DNA from: Streptomyces liangshanensis
GTDB lineage: Bacteria; Actinomycetota; Actinomycetes; Streptomycetales; Streptomycetaceae
Assembly: GCF_011694815.1 (NCBI RefSeq)
Contig: NZ_CP050177.1
Location: 1,736,001 to 1,800,000 of the forward strand
Length of the DNA: 64,000 nucleotides
Reading direction: 5' to 3'
Part shown: one piece after another, positions 17,351 through 25,874 of the stretch
How positions within the stretch are numbered: position 1 is the first letter of the stretch
Layout of the letters: every line of letters begins with the position of its first letter
Notes under the pieces: model-generated
What the model saw: the letters and a program-made list of their open reading frames with translations, nothing else
Databases searched by the model: none
Told to the model about the DNA's origin: nothing
Translations under genes and position numbers: made by a program

Positions 17351-19459
17351 CTACGGCTTGTAGGGCTCCGTCTTGGGGGCGTCGATCTCGCCGTCGGGGC
17401 CGATCCTGGGAAGGGCCGTGCGGGGCTTGGGCATGAGGGCCTTCTTGAGGTCCTGGTGGCCCTGGTCGTCCAGCCCGTACATCGCCTCGTAGATGTTCCG
17501 GACGGCGGGACCGGAGGCGCCGGAGCCCGTACCGCCCTGGGAGATCGTCATGACGATCGTGTAGTCCTTCGTGTACGACGCGAACCACGACGTGGTCTGC
17601 TTCCCGTGGACCTCCGCCGTACCGGTCTTGGCATGCATCGGGATCTGCTTCTGCGGCCAGCCGCCGAAGCGCCACGCGGCGGAACCGCGGGTGGCCACCC
17701 CGGCCAGCGCCTCGTCGATGTCGTCGCGGGTCGCCTTGTCCATCGGCAGTTTGCCGTCCGGCTTCGGGGCGATCTTCTTCACGGTCCTGCCGTCGGCGCT
17801 GACGATCGCCTTGCCGACGGTCGGGGTGTAGAGCGTCCCGCCGTTGGAGATGGCCCCGTAGATGGCCGCCATCTGGATCGGGGTGACGAGTGTGTCGCCC
17901 TGCCCGATCGAGTAGTTGACGGAGTCACCGGCGCGCATCTTGTTGCCTTCGAGGCAGCCCTCGTACGCGATCTTCTCGACGTACGTGCCGTTCTTCTTGC
18001 CCTGCTTGCACCAGGCCGACTTGTTGGCCTCCCAGAAGTCCTGCTTCCACTGCCGGTCCGGGACCCGGCCGGAGACCTCGTTGGGGAGGTCGATGCCGGT
18101 CTCCTTGCCCAGGCCGAACTGGTGGGCCGTCTTGTAGAACCAGTCGGCCGGCTTCTTCTTGGGGTTGTTGCCGCCGTCCTTCTGCCACTCCTGGTGGGCC
18201 AGGCCGTAGTAGACGGTGTCGCAGGAGACCTCCAGGGCCTTGCCGATGGTGATGTTCCCGTAGCCCTGGGACTCGAAGTTCTTGAAGACCTGGTTCCCGA
18301 TCGAGTACGAACTCGGGCACGGATAGCTGCCGTTGAAGTCGTAGCCCGCGTTCACCGCGGCCGTCGAGGAGACCACCTTGAAGATGGACCCCGGGGCCGC
18401 CTGGCCCTGGATCGCCCGGTTCAGCAGCGGGAAGTTGGACTTCTTGCCGGTCAGCTTCGCGTAGTCCTTCGCCGAGATGCCCCCGACCCACGCGTTCGGG
18501 TCGTACGTCGGCTGCGACGCCATCGCCACCACCCGGCCGGTCTTCGCCTCCATCACCACCACCGCACCCGAGTCCGCCTTGTACTTCTTGCCGGTGACGG
18601 TGTCGAACTGCTTGCGGGCGGTCTTCATCGCGTTGTTGAGCTCGTACTCCGCGACGGCCTGCACCCGCGCGTCGATCGACGTGATGACGTTGTCCCCGGG
18701 CTGCGCCTTCTGGGACTTCGCCTCCCCCAGGACGCGCCCCAGGTTGTCGACCTCGTACCGGGTGACACCCGCCTTGCCGCGCAACTGCGCGTCGTACGTA
18801 CGCTCCAGGCCCGAGCGGCCCACCTGGTCCGAGCGCAGGTACGGCGAGCTGGTGTCCTGCGCCTCGATGATCTCCGCATCGGTCACCGGCGAGAGGTACC
18901 CCAGCACCTGGGAGGTGTTGGCCTTGCCGGGGGCGGCGTAGCGGCGGACGGCCGTCGGCTCGGCGGTGATGCCGGGGAAGTCCTCGGCGCGCTCACGGAT
19001 CTGGAGGGCCTGCTGCGTGGTGGCCTCGTCCGTCACGGGGATCGGCTGGTACGGCGAGCCGTTCCAACAGGGCTGCGGCGTCTTCGCGTCGCACAGCCGG
19101 ACCTTGTCCACGACGTCCTTGGCCTTCAGGCCCAGCACGCCCGCGAGCCGCGTCAGAACGGCCTTGCCGTCGTCGGGCATCTTCATCAGTTCGGTACGGC
19201 TGGCCGAGACGACCAACCGGGTCTCGTTGTCCGCGAGCGGCACCCCGCGCGTGTCCAGGATCGAGCCCCGCACAGCGGGCTGGACGACCTGCTGGACGTG
19301 GTTGTTCTTCGCCTCGTCCGTGTACTCCTGTCCGTTGCGGATCTGGAGGTACCAGAGGCGGCCACCGAGCGTGAGCAGCAGGGAGAAGACGAGCAGTTGG
19401 ATGACGACGAGACGGATCTGGACCCGGGGAGTCCGTCCCGTCTCCGGTATGTTGCTCAC
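17351..19459 (-). CDS. Class B penicillin-binding protein 2 (transpeptidase)
   Basis: Membrane-bound DD-transpeptidase cross-linking peptidoglycan. The 702 residues have a short basic cytoplasmic N-terminus, one membrane helix (about 16-38), the dimerisation domain with RGSILDTRGVPLADN, and the transpeptidase domain with Ser358 in PGSIFK, the SVNYSIGQGD segment and Lys611 in KTGTAEVHG. This is the PBP2/MrdA type, but rodA and mre genes are not adjacent, so it is probably one of the several class B paralogues of Streptomyces. GTG 19459 has GGGAG six bases upstream. Length is usual for the group, with small inserts (KQGKKNGTYVEKIAYEGCLE). Confidence 0.93.
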   Translation of the reverse strand: MSNIPETGRTPRVQIRLVVIQLLVFSLLLTLGGRLWYLQIRNGQEYTDEAKNNHVQQVVQPAVRGSILDTRGVPLADNETRLVVSASRTELMKMPDDGKAVLTRLAGVLGLKAKDVVDKVRLCDAKTPQPCWNGSPYQPIPVTDEATTQQALQIRERAEDFPGITAEPTAVRRYAAPGKANTSQVLGYLSPVTDAEIIEAQDTSSPYLRSDQVGRSGLERTYDAQLRGKAGVTRYEVDNLGRVLGEAKSQKAQPGDNVITSIDARVQAVAEYELNNAMKTARKQFDTVTGKKYKADSGAVVVMEAKTGRVVAMASQPTYDPNAWVGGISAKDYAKLTGKKSNFPLLNRAIQGQAAPGSIFKVVSSTAAVNAGYDFNGSYPCPSSYSIGNQVFKNFESQGYGNITIGKALEVSCDTVYYGLAHQEWQKDGGNNPKKKPADWFYKTAHQFGLGKETGIDLPNEVSGRVPDRQWKQDFWEANKSAWCKQGKKNGTYVEKIAYEGCLEGNKMRAGDSVNYSIGQGDTLVTPIQMAAIYGAISNGGTLYTPTVGKAIVSADGRTVKKIAPKPDGKLPMDKATRDDIDEALAGVATRGSAAWRFGGWPQKQIPMHAKTGTAEVHGKQTTSWFASYTKDYTIVMTISQGGTGSGASGPAVRNIYEAMYGLDDQGHQDLKKALMPKPRTALPRIGPDGEIDAPKTEPYKP

Positions 19460-19539
19460 TCGCGTCTCCCAGATCGTGTCCTGCTCACGGCCCGGTTCGG
19501 TGGCCGGACAGCCGACGGCATCAAGAATCCTATTACTCG

Positions 19540-19566
19540 CCCCGGCGCACGAACTCCGCGCCGGGG
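19540..19566 (-). terminator. Hairpin terminator after the PH-like gene
   Basis: CCCCGGCGC and GCGCCGGGG form a 9-bp stem with a 9-nt loop, 35 bases downstream of the stop of the gene at 19601-20239. Confidence 0.6.
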
Positions 19567-19600
19567 ACGGGCGCCTGACGACCCGTCATCCGACCGGGGG

Positions 19601-20239
19601 TCAGGCTTCCTCGAAGTAGGCGTCCAGCACTTCGTCGAGTTCCGCCGACCATTCCTTGAGGTCGCTCCGCGCCGGCGCGTCGACGTCGACGTGGTACCGG
19701 CGGCGGGTGATCGTGTGGACGGTGACGGTGAACCGGCGTCCGAAGCGCGGAATCCCGATCTCCACCGCGCCGATCTCGTCCCAGCGGAAGTCCGCCGCCT
19801 CGTCGTCCAGGGTGAAGCGGACGCCGTCGCCGTCGGCGGCGATGGAGGCGCGGCGGTCGCTGACCTCGAAGGCGGGGCCGTCGGCGGGGGCGGTGCGGTC
19901 GGTGGTGTCCGCGGCCGCGTCCTCCGCGGTGTCACCGGACGTCTCGCCGGACACACTGCCGCCGGACGCGTCCTCACCGGCCGGCGCGGCGTCGGACACG
20001 GAGTCGCGCTCGCTCTCGGCCTCCGGCTCGGACTCCGACGCGGTGGCCGGTTCGACGGGTTGCTCGGCGGCCTCGTCGGCCTCCTGAGTGGGCGTCCGCT
20101 TCAGCGGCTTCTTCGCTTCGTTCTCCGGGGCACTCTCCTCGTCCTCAACAGGGCGGGGGATCATGAGCCCAGGGATAAATCCCGGATCAGTCCCCGCGGC
20201 GTGTACGGGCTGGCTGTTCGGATCGATGCGCTGGTCCAC
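19601..20239 (-). CDS. Acidic protein with C-terminal PH-like domain, unknown function
   Basis: Not assigned to a characterised family. The 212 residues start with a conserved-looking VDQRIDPNSQPVHAAGTD segment, continue as a long Glu/Asp/Ser/Thr-rich disordered region (about 35-125), and end in a compact beta-rich domain (about 126-212: VRFTLDDEAADFRWDEIG, then FTVTVHTITRRRYHVDVD) that looks like a PH-type fold. No signal peptide or membrane helix. GTG 20239 lacks a ribosome site. It lies 71 bases after the BrkB-type gene and upstream of PBP2 on the same strand, so a cell-envelope role is possible but inferred only from position. Confidence 0.75.
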   Translation of the reverse strand: MDQRIDPNSQPVHAAGTDPGFIPGLMIPRPVEDEESAPENEAKKPLKRTPTQEADEAAEQPVEPATASESEPEAESERDSVSDAAPAGEDASGGSVSGETSGDTAEDAAADTTDRTAPADGPAFEVSDRRASIAADGDGVRFTLDDEAADFRWDEIGAVEIGIPRFGRRFTVTVHTITRRRYHVDVDAPARSDLKEWSAELDEVLDAYFEEA

Positions 20240-20310
20240 GGGCGCAGTATGTCCGACGAACCTGTGCGAGGGAACGCCGGGCCCCCCGGTCGCCCCTTTC
20301 GGATCCCGCC

Positions 20311-21276
20311 TCACGGCCCGGAACCGGGGTCCGGGTGGACCGGGTCCACGATCCCCGCCCGGGCGGCCTCCAGCTGCGCGGCGAAGGCCACCCCGAGGAA
20401 CAGCGCGATCCCGGTGAGATTCGCCCAGAGCAGCAGGGCGACGAACGCGGTGAGCGGCCCGTACACCGCGCCGAACGACCCGCTGCGCTCGACGTAGAAC
20501 GCGAGCAGCCAGGTCGCCCCGACCCAGAGCACCAGATGGACGGCGGAACCGAAGGCCAGCCAGGTGTAGCCCGGCTGGTCCCGGCGGGGGGACCAGCGGA
20601 AGATCACCGCGGAGGCGACCCCGGCGAGGATCACCCCGGCGGGCACCTCCAGCGGTCCCCACCAGTCGAGCCACCGCCGGGACCAGCCCAGCGCCTCCAC
20701 GACGGAGTCGCCCACCGCCTCCCCGGCGACCAGCACCAGGAAGCCGAGGGCCATCGGAACGCCGGCGCCGAGCGCCAGCAGCAGACCGCGGGCGTACTTC
20801 GCGGGGAAGGGGCGGTCGCGCTCCACGCCGTAGATCCGGTTGCAGCCGCGTTCTATCTGTCCCATGGCGGACGCGAGGTTCAGAACGGCGAACCCGAGCC
20901 CCGTCCAGATCGCGACGGCGCCCGGGACATCGGCCCCGGCGCTGCGGCGGGTGCCGTCCAGGGCGTCCTGGACGACGTCGGCGCTGGCTCCGGGGACGAT
21001 CCGGCCGAGGGTCAGCTCGATGATCCGCCCGATGCTCTCGGTGTGCAGGTTCACGGTCACACCGACCAGCGCGATCGTGAACGGGACCATGCCGAGGACC
21101 ACCTGGAAGCCCAGCGAGCGGGCCTGGCTGAACCCGTCGGCGTACCGGAAGCGCGCGAAGGCGTCCAGGAGCAGCTTGCGGCCCCCGTAGCGGCGCAGGG
21201 CCGTCAGCGCCTCGTCGCCGGACAGCTCCTCCCCGATCATGTCCCGCGTCTGCGGCACGTGTACGACGGTCCCCAT
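20311..21276 (-). CDS. YihY/BrkB family integral membrane protein
   Basis: Polytopic membrane protein of the YihY/virulence-factor-BrkB family; biochemical role not established. The 321 residues hold about six hydrophobic segments, with family signatures SLGFQVVLGMVPFTIALVG near 55, ASAMGQIERGCNRIYGVER near 145 and SFGAVYGPLTAFVALLLWAN near 270. ATG 21276 is preceded by GTGGGGGG; an upstream GTG three codons earlier is possible. The cytoplasmic N-terminus is longer than a bare membrane core. It precedes the PH-like gene on the same strand. Confidence 0.9.
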   Translation of the reverse strand: MGTVVHVPQTRDMIGEELSGDEALTALRRYGGRKLLLDAFARFRYADGFSQARSLGFQVVLGMVPFTIALVGVTVNLHTESIGRIIELTLGRIVPGASADVVQDALDGTRRSAGADVPGAVAIWTGLGFAVLNLASAMGQIERGCNRIYGVERDRPFPAKYARGLLLALGAGVPMALGFLVLVAGEAVGDSVVEALGWSRRWLDWWGPLEVPAGVILAGVASAVIFRWSPRRDQPGYTWLAFGSAVHLVLWVGATWLLAFYVERSGSFGAVYGPLTAFVALLLWANLTGIALFLGVAFAAQLEAARAGIVDPVHPDPGSGP

Positions 21277-21357
21277 GCCCCCCACTTTCCCAGTGCTTCG
21301 CGGACGTGCCGGATGCCCGGTGAGCGGTACGGGAAACGTACCGCTTCGTGCGGGAGG

Positions 21358-21726
21358 TCAGGACGAGGAACGGGTGGCGGAGGCGCGCAGCTCCTCGTTG
21401 ATGCGCCGGGCCTCCTCCAGCTGGTCCTCCAGGATCACGATGCGGCACGCGGCGTCGATCGCCGTGCCGTCGTCGACCAGCTCCCGGACCCGGGCGGCGA
21501 GGCGCAGCTGGTAGCGGGAGTAGCGGCGGTGGCCCCCTTCGGAGCGCAGCGGTGTGATGAGCCGCGCTTCGCCGAGGGCGCGCAGGAAGGCGGGGGTGGT
21601 GCCGAGCATCTCCGCCGCGCGACCCATGGTGTACGCGGGGTAGTCGTCGTTGTCCAGGCTGTCGGTGAGACTCCGGCTCTTCGGGGTCCGGTTCTCGTTC
21701 CGGGACTCGTCCTGGGGCGTGTTCAC
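21358..21726 (-). CDS. MerR-family transcriptional regulator
   Basis: Small regulator with a winged-helix MerR domain. The 122 residues have a disordered N-terminus, then YPAYTMGRAAEMLGTTPAFL and ALGEARLITPLRSEGGHRRYSR (helix-turn-helix and wing, about 35-80) and a C-terminal coiled-coil dimerisation helix (ILEDQLEEARRINEELRA). No effector domain or metal-binding cysteines. The GTG start 21726 has a weak ribosome site (GGGTCCGGGG). A perfect 9-bp inverted repeat 33-52 bases upstream is probably its own operator. Confidence 0.87.
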   Translation of the reverse strand: MNTPQDESRNENRTPKSRSLTDSLDNDDYPAYTMGRAAEMLGTTPAFLRALGEARLITPLRSEGGHRRYSRYQLRLAARVRELVDDGTAIDAACRIVILEDQLEEARRINEELRASATRSSS

Positions 21727-21758
21727 ACCCCGGACCCTACCCACACCAGGAAATAATG

Positions 21759-21778
21759 TCTACTGCGACCGCAGTAGA
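21759..21778. promoter_or_regulatory. Palindrome upstream of the merR-type gene
   Basis: TCTACTGCG and CGCAGTAGA, separated by AC, form a perfect 20-bp dyad in an AT-richer stretch; it fits a MerR-type autoregulatory site. Confidence 0.6.
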
Positions 21779-21876
21779 TTTTCGCTCACCCGAGCAGGAG
21801 GTAGCGGTACGGAGCGGGGCACGCGGACGGGCCCGCTCCGGGGATCGGAGCGGGCCCGTCGGGGGCGCGCACGGGG

Positions 21877-21923
21877 TACGGATCAGTACAGGCATACGGA
21901 TCAGCACGGGGTACGGATCAGTA
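21877..21923. repeat. Three near-identical 12-bp repeats at the transglycosylase 3' end
   Basis: TACGGATCAG(T/C)A occurs at 21877, 21895 and 21912 (spacing 18 and 17). The last copy overlaps the stop codon of the transglycosylase gene, suggesting a short duplication that grew from its 3' end. Confidence 0.7.
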
Positions 21924-22643
21924 CGGGCCGTTCACGTTGTCGATCGAGCCGTACTTGGCGGCGGCGTAGTTGCACGCGGCCGTGATGTTGGCGACCGGGT
22001 CGTAGCTGTTCATCGACGTACCGGGCACGTGGTAGGCCCGGAAGGTCGGGTCGATGACCTGGAGCAGCCCCTTGGACGGAATGCCGGCGGCAGCGTTCGA
22101 GTCCCAGTTGTTGATGGCGTTCGGGTTGCCCGAGGACTCGCGCATGATGTTGCGGTAGATGCCGTTGTAGGTCCCGGGGATGTGGTGGGCGGCCATCACG
22201 TCCAGGGACTCCCTGATCCAGCCGTCCAGGTTGTTGCTGTACGTCTTCGCGGCGGTCTGCACGGCGATGGTGGTGCCGGTCGCGGGCTTGGCCTTGGTGG
22301 CCGCGGGGGCCGTGGCCCGGCCGCCGAGGGTCAGCTTGAGACCGGGCCGGATGACCGAGGGGTTGGCGCCGACGGCCGCGCGGTTGTCCTGGTACAGCGT
22401 CTTCCAGCCGCCACTGAGGGAGTGGGTCCTGGCGATCTTGGCGAGGGAGTCCCCCGCGACCACGGAGTAGGTGGTGACGCTCTTCTTCTCGGCGGTGACG
22501 GCGGCGCTGGTGCCGGTGGCGGCGCTCGCGGTGTGCGCGGCCACCAACGGGAGGGCGAGCGCGACACTGCCGGTCCCCACGGCGACGAGGCGCCGGGCGA
22601 GCGGGCTGAACCTGGAACGACGGTGCTTACCCTTTATGGGCAT
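21918..22643 (-). CDS. Secreted LysM-domain lytic transglycosylase (muralytic enzyme)
   Basis: Secreted peptidoglycan-cleaving enzyme. The 241 residues have a signal peptide (about 1-42, ending HTASA), a LysM domain (about 57-108: TTYSVVAGDSLAKIARTH to IRPGLKLTLGG), an Ala/Lys/Thr linker and a C-terminal transglycosylase SLT-like domain with ESSGNPNAINNWDSNA, then GIPSKGLLQVIDPTF and ITAACNYAAAKYG; the Glu of RESSG is the likely catalytic acid. ATG 22643 follows AGAGGA. A c-di-AMP-type riboswitch occupies its 5' leader, as for several Streptomyces cell-wall hydrolases. Confidence 0.93.
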   Translation of the reverse strand: MPIKGKHRRSRFSPLARRLVAVGTGSVALALPLVAAHTASAATGTSAAVTAEKKSVTTYSVVAGDSLAKIARTHSLSGGWKTLYQDNRAAVGANPSVIRPGLKLTLGGRATAPAATKAKPATGTTIAVQTAAKTYSNNLDGWIRESLDVMAAHHIPGTYNGIYRNIMRESSGNPNAINNWDSNAAAGIPSKGLLQVIDPTFRAYHVPGTSMNSYDPVANITAACNYAAAKYGSIDNVNGPY

Positions 22644-22659
22644 GACGAAATCCTCTCCG

Positions 22660-22790
22660 TCGCCTACGAGGTGAGCTGTCGGGTTCGGGCTGGAGATGCC
22701 CGGCCGCGTTATGGGCGCGACTTCACCCCTAGCCGGTCCGGTGACGGATCGGCGACTTACCTGGGTCCCCCGCTCCTGCCGTACGTGAGT
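22660..22790 (-). ncRNA. ydaO-yuaA-type (c-di-AMP) riboswitch
   Basis: Reading leftward, the leader contains GAGCGGGGGACCCAGG, a GGGGTGAAG segment, then GCCGGGCATCTCC, CCCGAACCCGACAGCT and CACCTCGTAGGCG just before the ribosome site. These blocks match the conserved core of the ydaO riboswitch, which binds c-di-AMP and usually turns expression off. Boundaries are approximate. Confidence 0.88.
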
Positions 22791-23015
22791 GGGTGAATGT
22801 GTTTCCGGGCAGCGGCAGGATTAGGCGATCCACCCGGAGTGCGCTGAACGTAAGCGAGAACGTCCGGCGGAAACAAGTCCTGAATTCACACCGCGATCCC
22901 ATCCGCGCGCCGGACCGGGCGGGGAGAGGACCGCTCGCCGGACATCCGGGAACTCAACTTTCCCTGAACGCGCGGGAAGTGGCGGACGCGAAAGAAACGC
23001 TCGCGGTTCCCTCGC

Positions 23016-23029
23016 GTGACACACATCAC
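23016..23029. promoter_or_regulatory. Crp-like site GTGA-N6-TCAC
   Basis: GTGACACACATCAC has the GTGA-N6-TCAC symmetry of Crp sites, about 225 bases upstream of the riboswitch. Crp controls some resuscitation and cell-wall hydrolase genes in actinobacteria; the link here is inferred. Confidence 0.4.
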
Positions 23030-23285
23030 CGTTTACCTCGGGTCCCGGGCGTCCCGACATCGGACAGATCGGACCAAGTCGTCCGAATGAGACGCATATC
23101 AACCCCGCGAAAAAGCGGGTCCGGTCCGGCTAATCGGACTGATCCACGCAGATCGGCACTCCCTGGGATCCACACCTCAAAGCGAACGCGAGCTCCGGAG
23201 GCACGGGTGACCGGTTACCGGTGGCCGAATGGGGATCACCCGCCAACTTCCCGTGAATTGCGGCGACTTTCCGGACCGGCGAAAA

Positions 23286-23330
23286 GCGGCCGCCGCGACA
23301 CGGTGAGGAGAACCGTGTCGCGGCGGCCGC
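23286..23330 (-). terminator. Very strong terminator of the M14 carboxypeptidase gene
   Basis: A perfect 19-bp stem (starting GCGGCCGCCGCGACACGGT) with a 7-nt GAGGAGA loop, 36 bases beyond the stop codon. Confidence 0.88.
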
Positions 23331-23365
23331 AAATCGGGTTGTATCAGGGGTGGATCAGGAGTGGA

Positions 23366-24709
23366 TCAGGCGCAGTACTGGGCCTGTTTGCCGATGGAGC
23401 GATACATGCAGTCCGCGTTCTCGATGAGTTGGAGCACCGCGTCCCGGTTACGGGACGTCTCACGCTCGATCACCTCGTCGGGCGGGTAGAAGCCGCCTCC
23501 CGAGGCACTGGCCGGATACATCTCGAAGGTGTATCCGAAGATCTTCTGCGTGCCCCACAGCCAATCGTCGATCGAGCCGTCGGTGATGTAGAGGTCGCTC
23601 GACTGCTCGGCCGTGTAGCCGTTGCTGGCGCCCATCTTCCGGCCGACGGCGGCGAACGCGTCGCGGTCGTCCTGGGTCAGCCCCGGCGCGGTGTCGGCGT
23701 TGGTCCAGCCGTACGGCCACAGCACCAGCTGGCTGTACGTGTGGAAGTCGATGCCCGCCTTGATCTGCTGCTTGCCTCCGACCACCCGCGAACGGACGAA
23801 GTCGGCGACGACCTTCACCTCGGGGGCGGACTCGGCGGCGCGGCCGCGGTACGTCTCGGAGCTGGTCGTGCCCGAAGAGCCGCCGCAGCAGCCGAACTTG
23901 TAGTCCCAGTTGCGGTTGAGGTCGGTGCCGACCGCCGTGGAACCGGTGTTGGGCTGGCGGTTCTTGCGCCAGCTGCGGTACGAGCCGGAGGCCACGTCGT
24001 ACTCGCCGCCGTCCGGGTTGAGGTCCGGCACGATCCAGATCTCGCGGTTGTTCACGGCGCTCGTGACGCGCGAGTCGGAGCCGTACCCCGCGCCGAGCTC
24101 CCGGATCAGGTACAACGCCATCTCGACCGTGAGGTGTTCGCGGGCGTGCTGGTGGTGGGTGAAGAGGATCTCGGGCTCGTTCTCGTCCGTCGCGACGTTG
24201 TCGCTGATCTTGACGGCGATGATGTCCCGGCCCTGGTAGGTCTTGCCGATCACCCGCTTGGACATGAGGTTCGGGTACTGCTGGATCCGCTGGTCGATCT
24301 CCGTGCTCATCTCCGCGTAGTTGTGGTACCGGGAGTCCGCGGAGGGGAAGTCGAAGGGCGCGACGGCCGATCCGCCGCTCCGGGCGGGCGGCGCGGGAAG
24401 CGCGGTGAGCTGGTGGCCGAGGGCGCGGAGGCGCTTGGCCTGGGTGCTGTCGGCGCTGACGACCACCGTGTGGTCGCCGACCTCGTCGATCGACACACCG
24501 GTCGCGAGGAGGGCGGTCCGGTCGGCGGGCGTGGACGGCCCGTTGATGGTGTACTGCCGGATCACCTCCTCGGTGGCGGCGGCCGAGGCGAGGTTCTTCG
24601 CGTCGGGCGCGCCGGAGGACGTCGCGGTGGCGGTGAGCGGCGCCGCGACGGCGAGCGCCACCAACGCCGCGAGGGTGGCGGTCCTTCTGCCGTGGATGCG
24701 TAGTCGCAT
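23366..24709 (-). CDS. Secreted M14 zinc carboxypeptidase
   Basis: Secreted metallocarboxypeptidase removing C-terminal residues from peptides. The 447 residues have a signal peptide (about 1-32), a propeptide (about 35-120) and a carboxypeptidase A-type domain with the zinc ligands His188 and Glu191 in HAREH, substrate-binding [15 protein letters not shown] and [12 protein letters not shown], the third zinc histidine in GIDFHTYSQ, and catalytic Glu in YTFEMYP. Cysteines after position 270 (FGCCGG) and at the C-terminus (ADCMYR, QYCA) suggest disulfides. ATG 24709 follows GGAGAG. A strong terminator follows the gene. Confidence 0.93.
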   Translation of the reverse strand: MRLRIHGRRTATLAALVALAVAAPLTATATSSGAPDAKNLASAAATEEVIRQYTINGPSTPADRTALLATGVSIDEVGDHTVVVSADSTQAKRLRALGHQLTALPAPPARSGGSAVAPFDFPSADSRYHNYAEMSTEIDQRIQQYPNLMSKRVIGKTYQGRDIIAVKISDNVATDENEPEILFTHHQHAREHLTVEMALYLIRELGAGYGSDSRVTSAVNNREIWIVPDLNPDGGEYDVASGSYRSWRKNRQPNTGSTAVGTDLNRNWDYKFGCCGGSSGTTSSETYRGRAAESAPEVKVVADFVRSRVVGGKQQIKAGIDFHTYSQLVLWPYGWTNADTAPGLTQDDRDAFAAVGRKMGASNGYTAEQSSDLYITDGSIDDWLWGTQKIFGYTFEMYPASASGGGFYPPDEVIERETSRNRDAVLQLIENADCMYRSIGKQAQYCA

Positions 24710-24837
24710 GCTCTCTCCTGTGGCGGGGGGAGTCCTGGGGCCTCCCTGTGCGACGCATCGTGGAATCATGGCATGGACCCGTCAAGGAGCGGTCTTCGGC
24801 CACCGCTTTCCGGCGGTCCGGTCAACTCCCCCGCGGA

Positions 24838-25764
24838 TCAGGCCGGTTCGAGGACGATCCACGTCCTGCCGGGGTGCAGCCGCATCGTCGTACCGCTCCC
24901 GGACCCGCCCTCCCGCGTGTACGTGGTACCCGCGCCGTCCGAGGGCCTGCTCCACCGCACGGCGTAGGAACGGCCGTCGCGGAGGACCACGCCCGTGCCG
25001 CTGCCCACCGTCTGCGAGAACGGCACGAATCCGGTACGGCTCCGGAAGCGCGACTCCTTGACCTTCACGCGCTGCACGATCACGTTGTCGGTCGTCCAGG
25101 GGGACTTCCCGCCGTCCAGCGCGACGGTGTACCGCTTCCCGTCCCAGGTGAAAGTGAAGCGGGCGTGCGGCATCGAGGCCGTGGTGGTGGTGTTCGCCGT
25201 ACCGCCGGACGGTGTCTTCGCGGCGAACCGCAGCCCGATGTCCTTGGCCTCGCCGGCGCCGTCGGTGAGGCCCTCGGGGTGGATGTACTCGTTGTGCGGG
25301 GCGGGCCGGTCGGGGTTGCGGAAGAAGGCGCTCGTCCCGGTCCTGGCGACGATGTCGGAGTCCTCCAGCACGGGAAGCAGCTTGCTCTGGGCGCCGGAGA
25401 ACGCGAGCGCCGGCCGGTCGTACTGCGCCAGGATCTGGAGGTCCGTCTCCCGGGCGCTGCGCACCGGGCCGATCGTGCCGGGCAGATGGTCGCTGTCGAA
25501 GACGGCCATCAGCCGCGAGAGCCCGCCCTCCACCTCGATGCCGTACACCAGGTCCGCGCTGTTGAGGCCGGTCTGCGGGCGGGCCGCGCCCACGTTGTCG
25601 ATCTTCACGGCGAGCACCCGGCCGGCCGCGCCCGGCTCGCCGGTGAGGACGGAGGTGGACGAGTCCCCGCCGTCACTGCCGTCGCCCGACGACGAGCAGC
25701 CCGCGGCGAGCGCGGCGACCAGCAGCCCGGCCAGACCGGCCCCGAGCACTCTTCGACTGTCCAT
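24838..25764 (-). CDS. DUF3048 (YerB-like) lipoprotein
   Basis: Exported lipoprotein of the DUF3048/YerB family, function unknown. The 308 residues start with a lipoprotein signal peptide ending AALAAGC (Cys23), a Ser/Gly/Asp-rich linker, then the DUF3048 core with VLAVKIDNVGAARPQTGLNS, ADLVYGIEVEGGLSRLMAVF, TIGPVRSARETDL and a beta-rich C-terminal half. ATG 25764 is preceded by GGAGGAGCG. It lies 128 bases upstream of the carboxypeptidase gene on the same strand but probably has its own promoter. Confidence 0.9.
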   Translation of the reverse strand: MDSRRVLGAGLAGLLVAALAAGCSSSGDGSDGGDSSTSVLTGEPGAAGRVLAVKIDNVGAARPQTGLNSADLVYGIEVEGGLSRLMAVFDSDHLPGTIGPVRSARETDLQILAQYDRPALAFSGAQSKLLPVLEDSDIVARTGTSAFFRNPDRPAPHNEYIHPEGLTDGAGEAKDIGLRFAAKTPSGGTANTTTTASMPHARFTFTWDGKRYTVALDGGKSPWTTDNVIVQRVKVKESRFRSRTGFVPFSQTVGSGTGVVLRDGRSYAVRWSRPSDGAGTTYTREGGSGSGTTMRLHPGRTWIVLEPA

Positions 25765-25874
25765 GGACGCTCCTCCGGTTCGTGACGCCGCCCCTTCCCG
25801 GAGATGATGACGCGCCGTCGGCCGCCGCGGGGGGAGCGACGCGATGGAGGTACGCGGGGCGGGCGACGCGGCCC

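Larger units (their letters stand above)
22644..23365. other. 722-nt gene-free region between transglycosylase and M14 carboxypeptidase
   Basis: It holds the riboswitch leader (22660-22790), a Crp-like site (23016-23029), an AT-richer promoter zone for the transglycosylase (about 22800-23100) and the strong carboxypeptidase terminator (23286-23330). The part from 23100 to 23285 shows ACCGGTTACCGGT-type near-palindromes (about 23208-23222) but no gene I can support. Confidence 0.6.
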
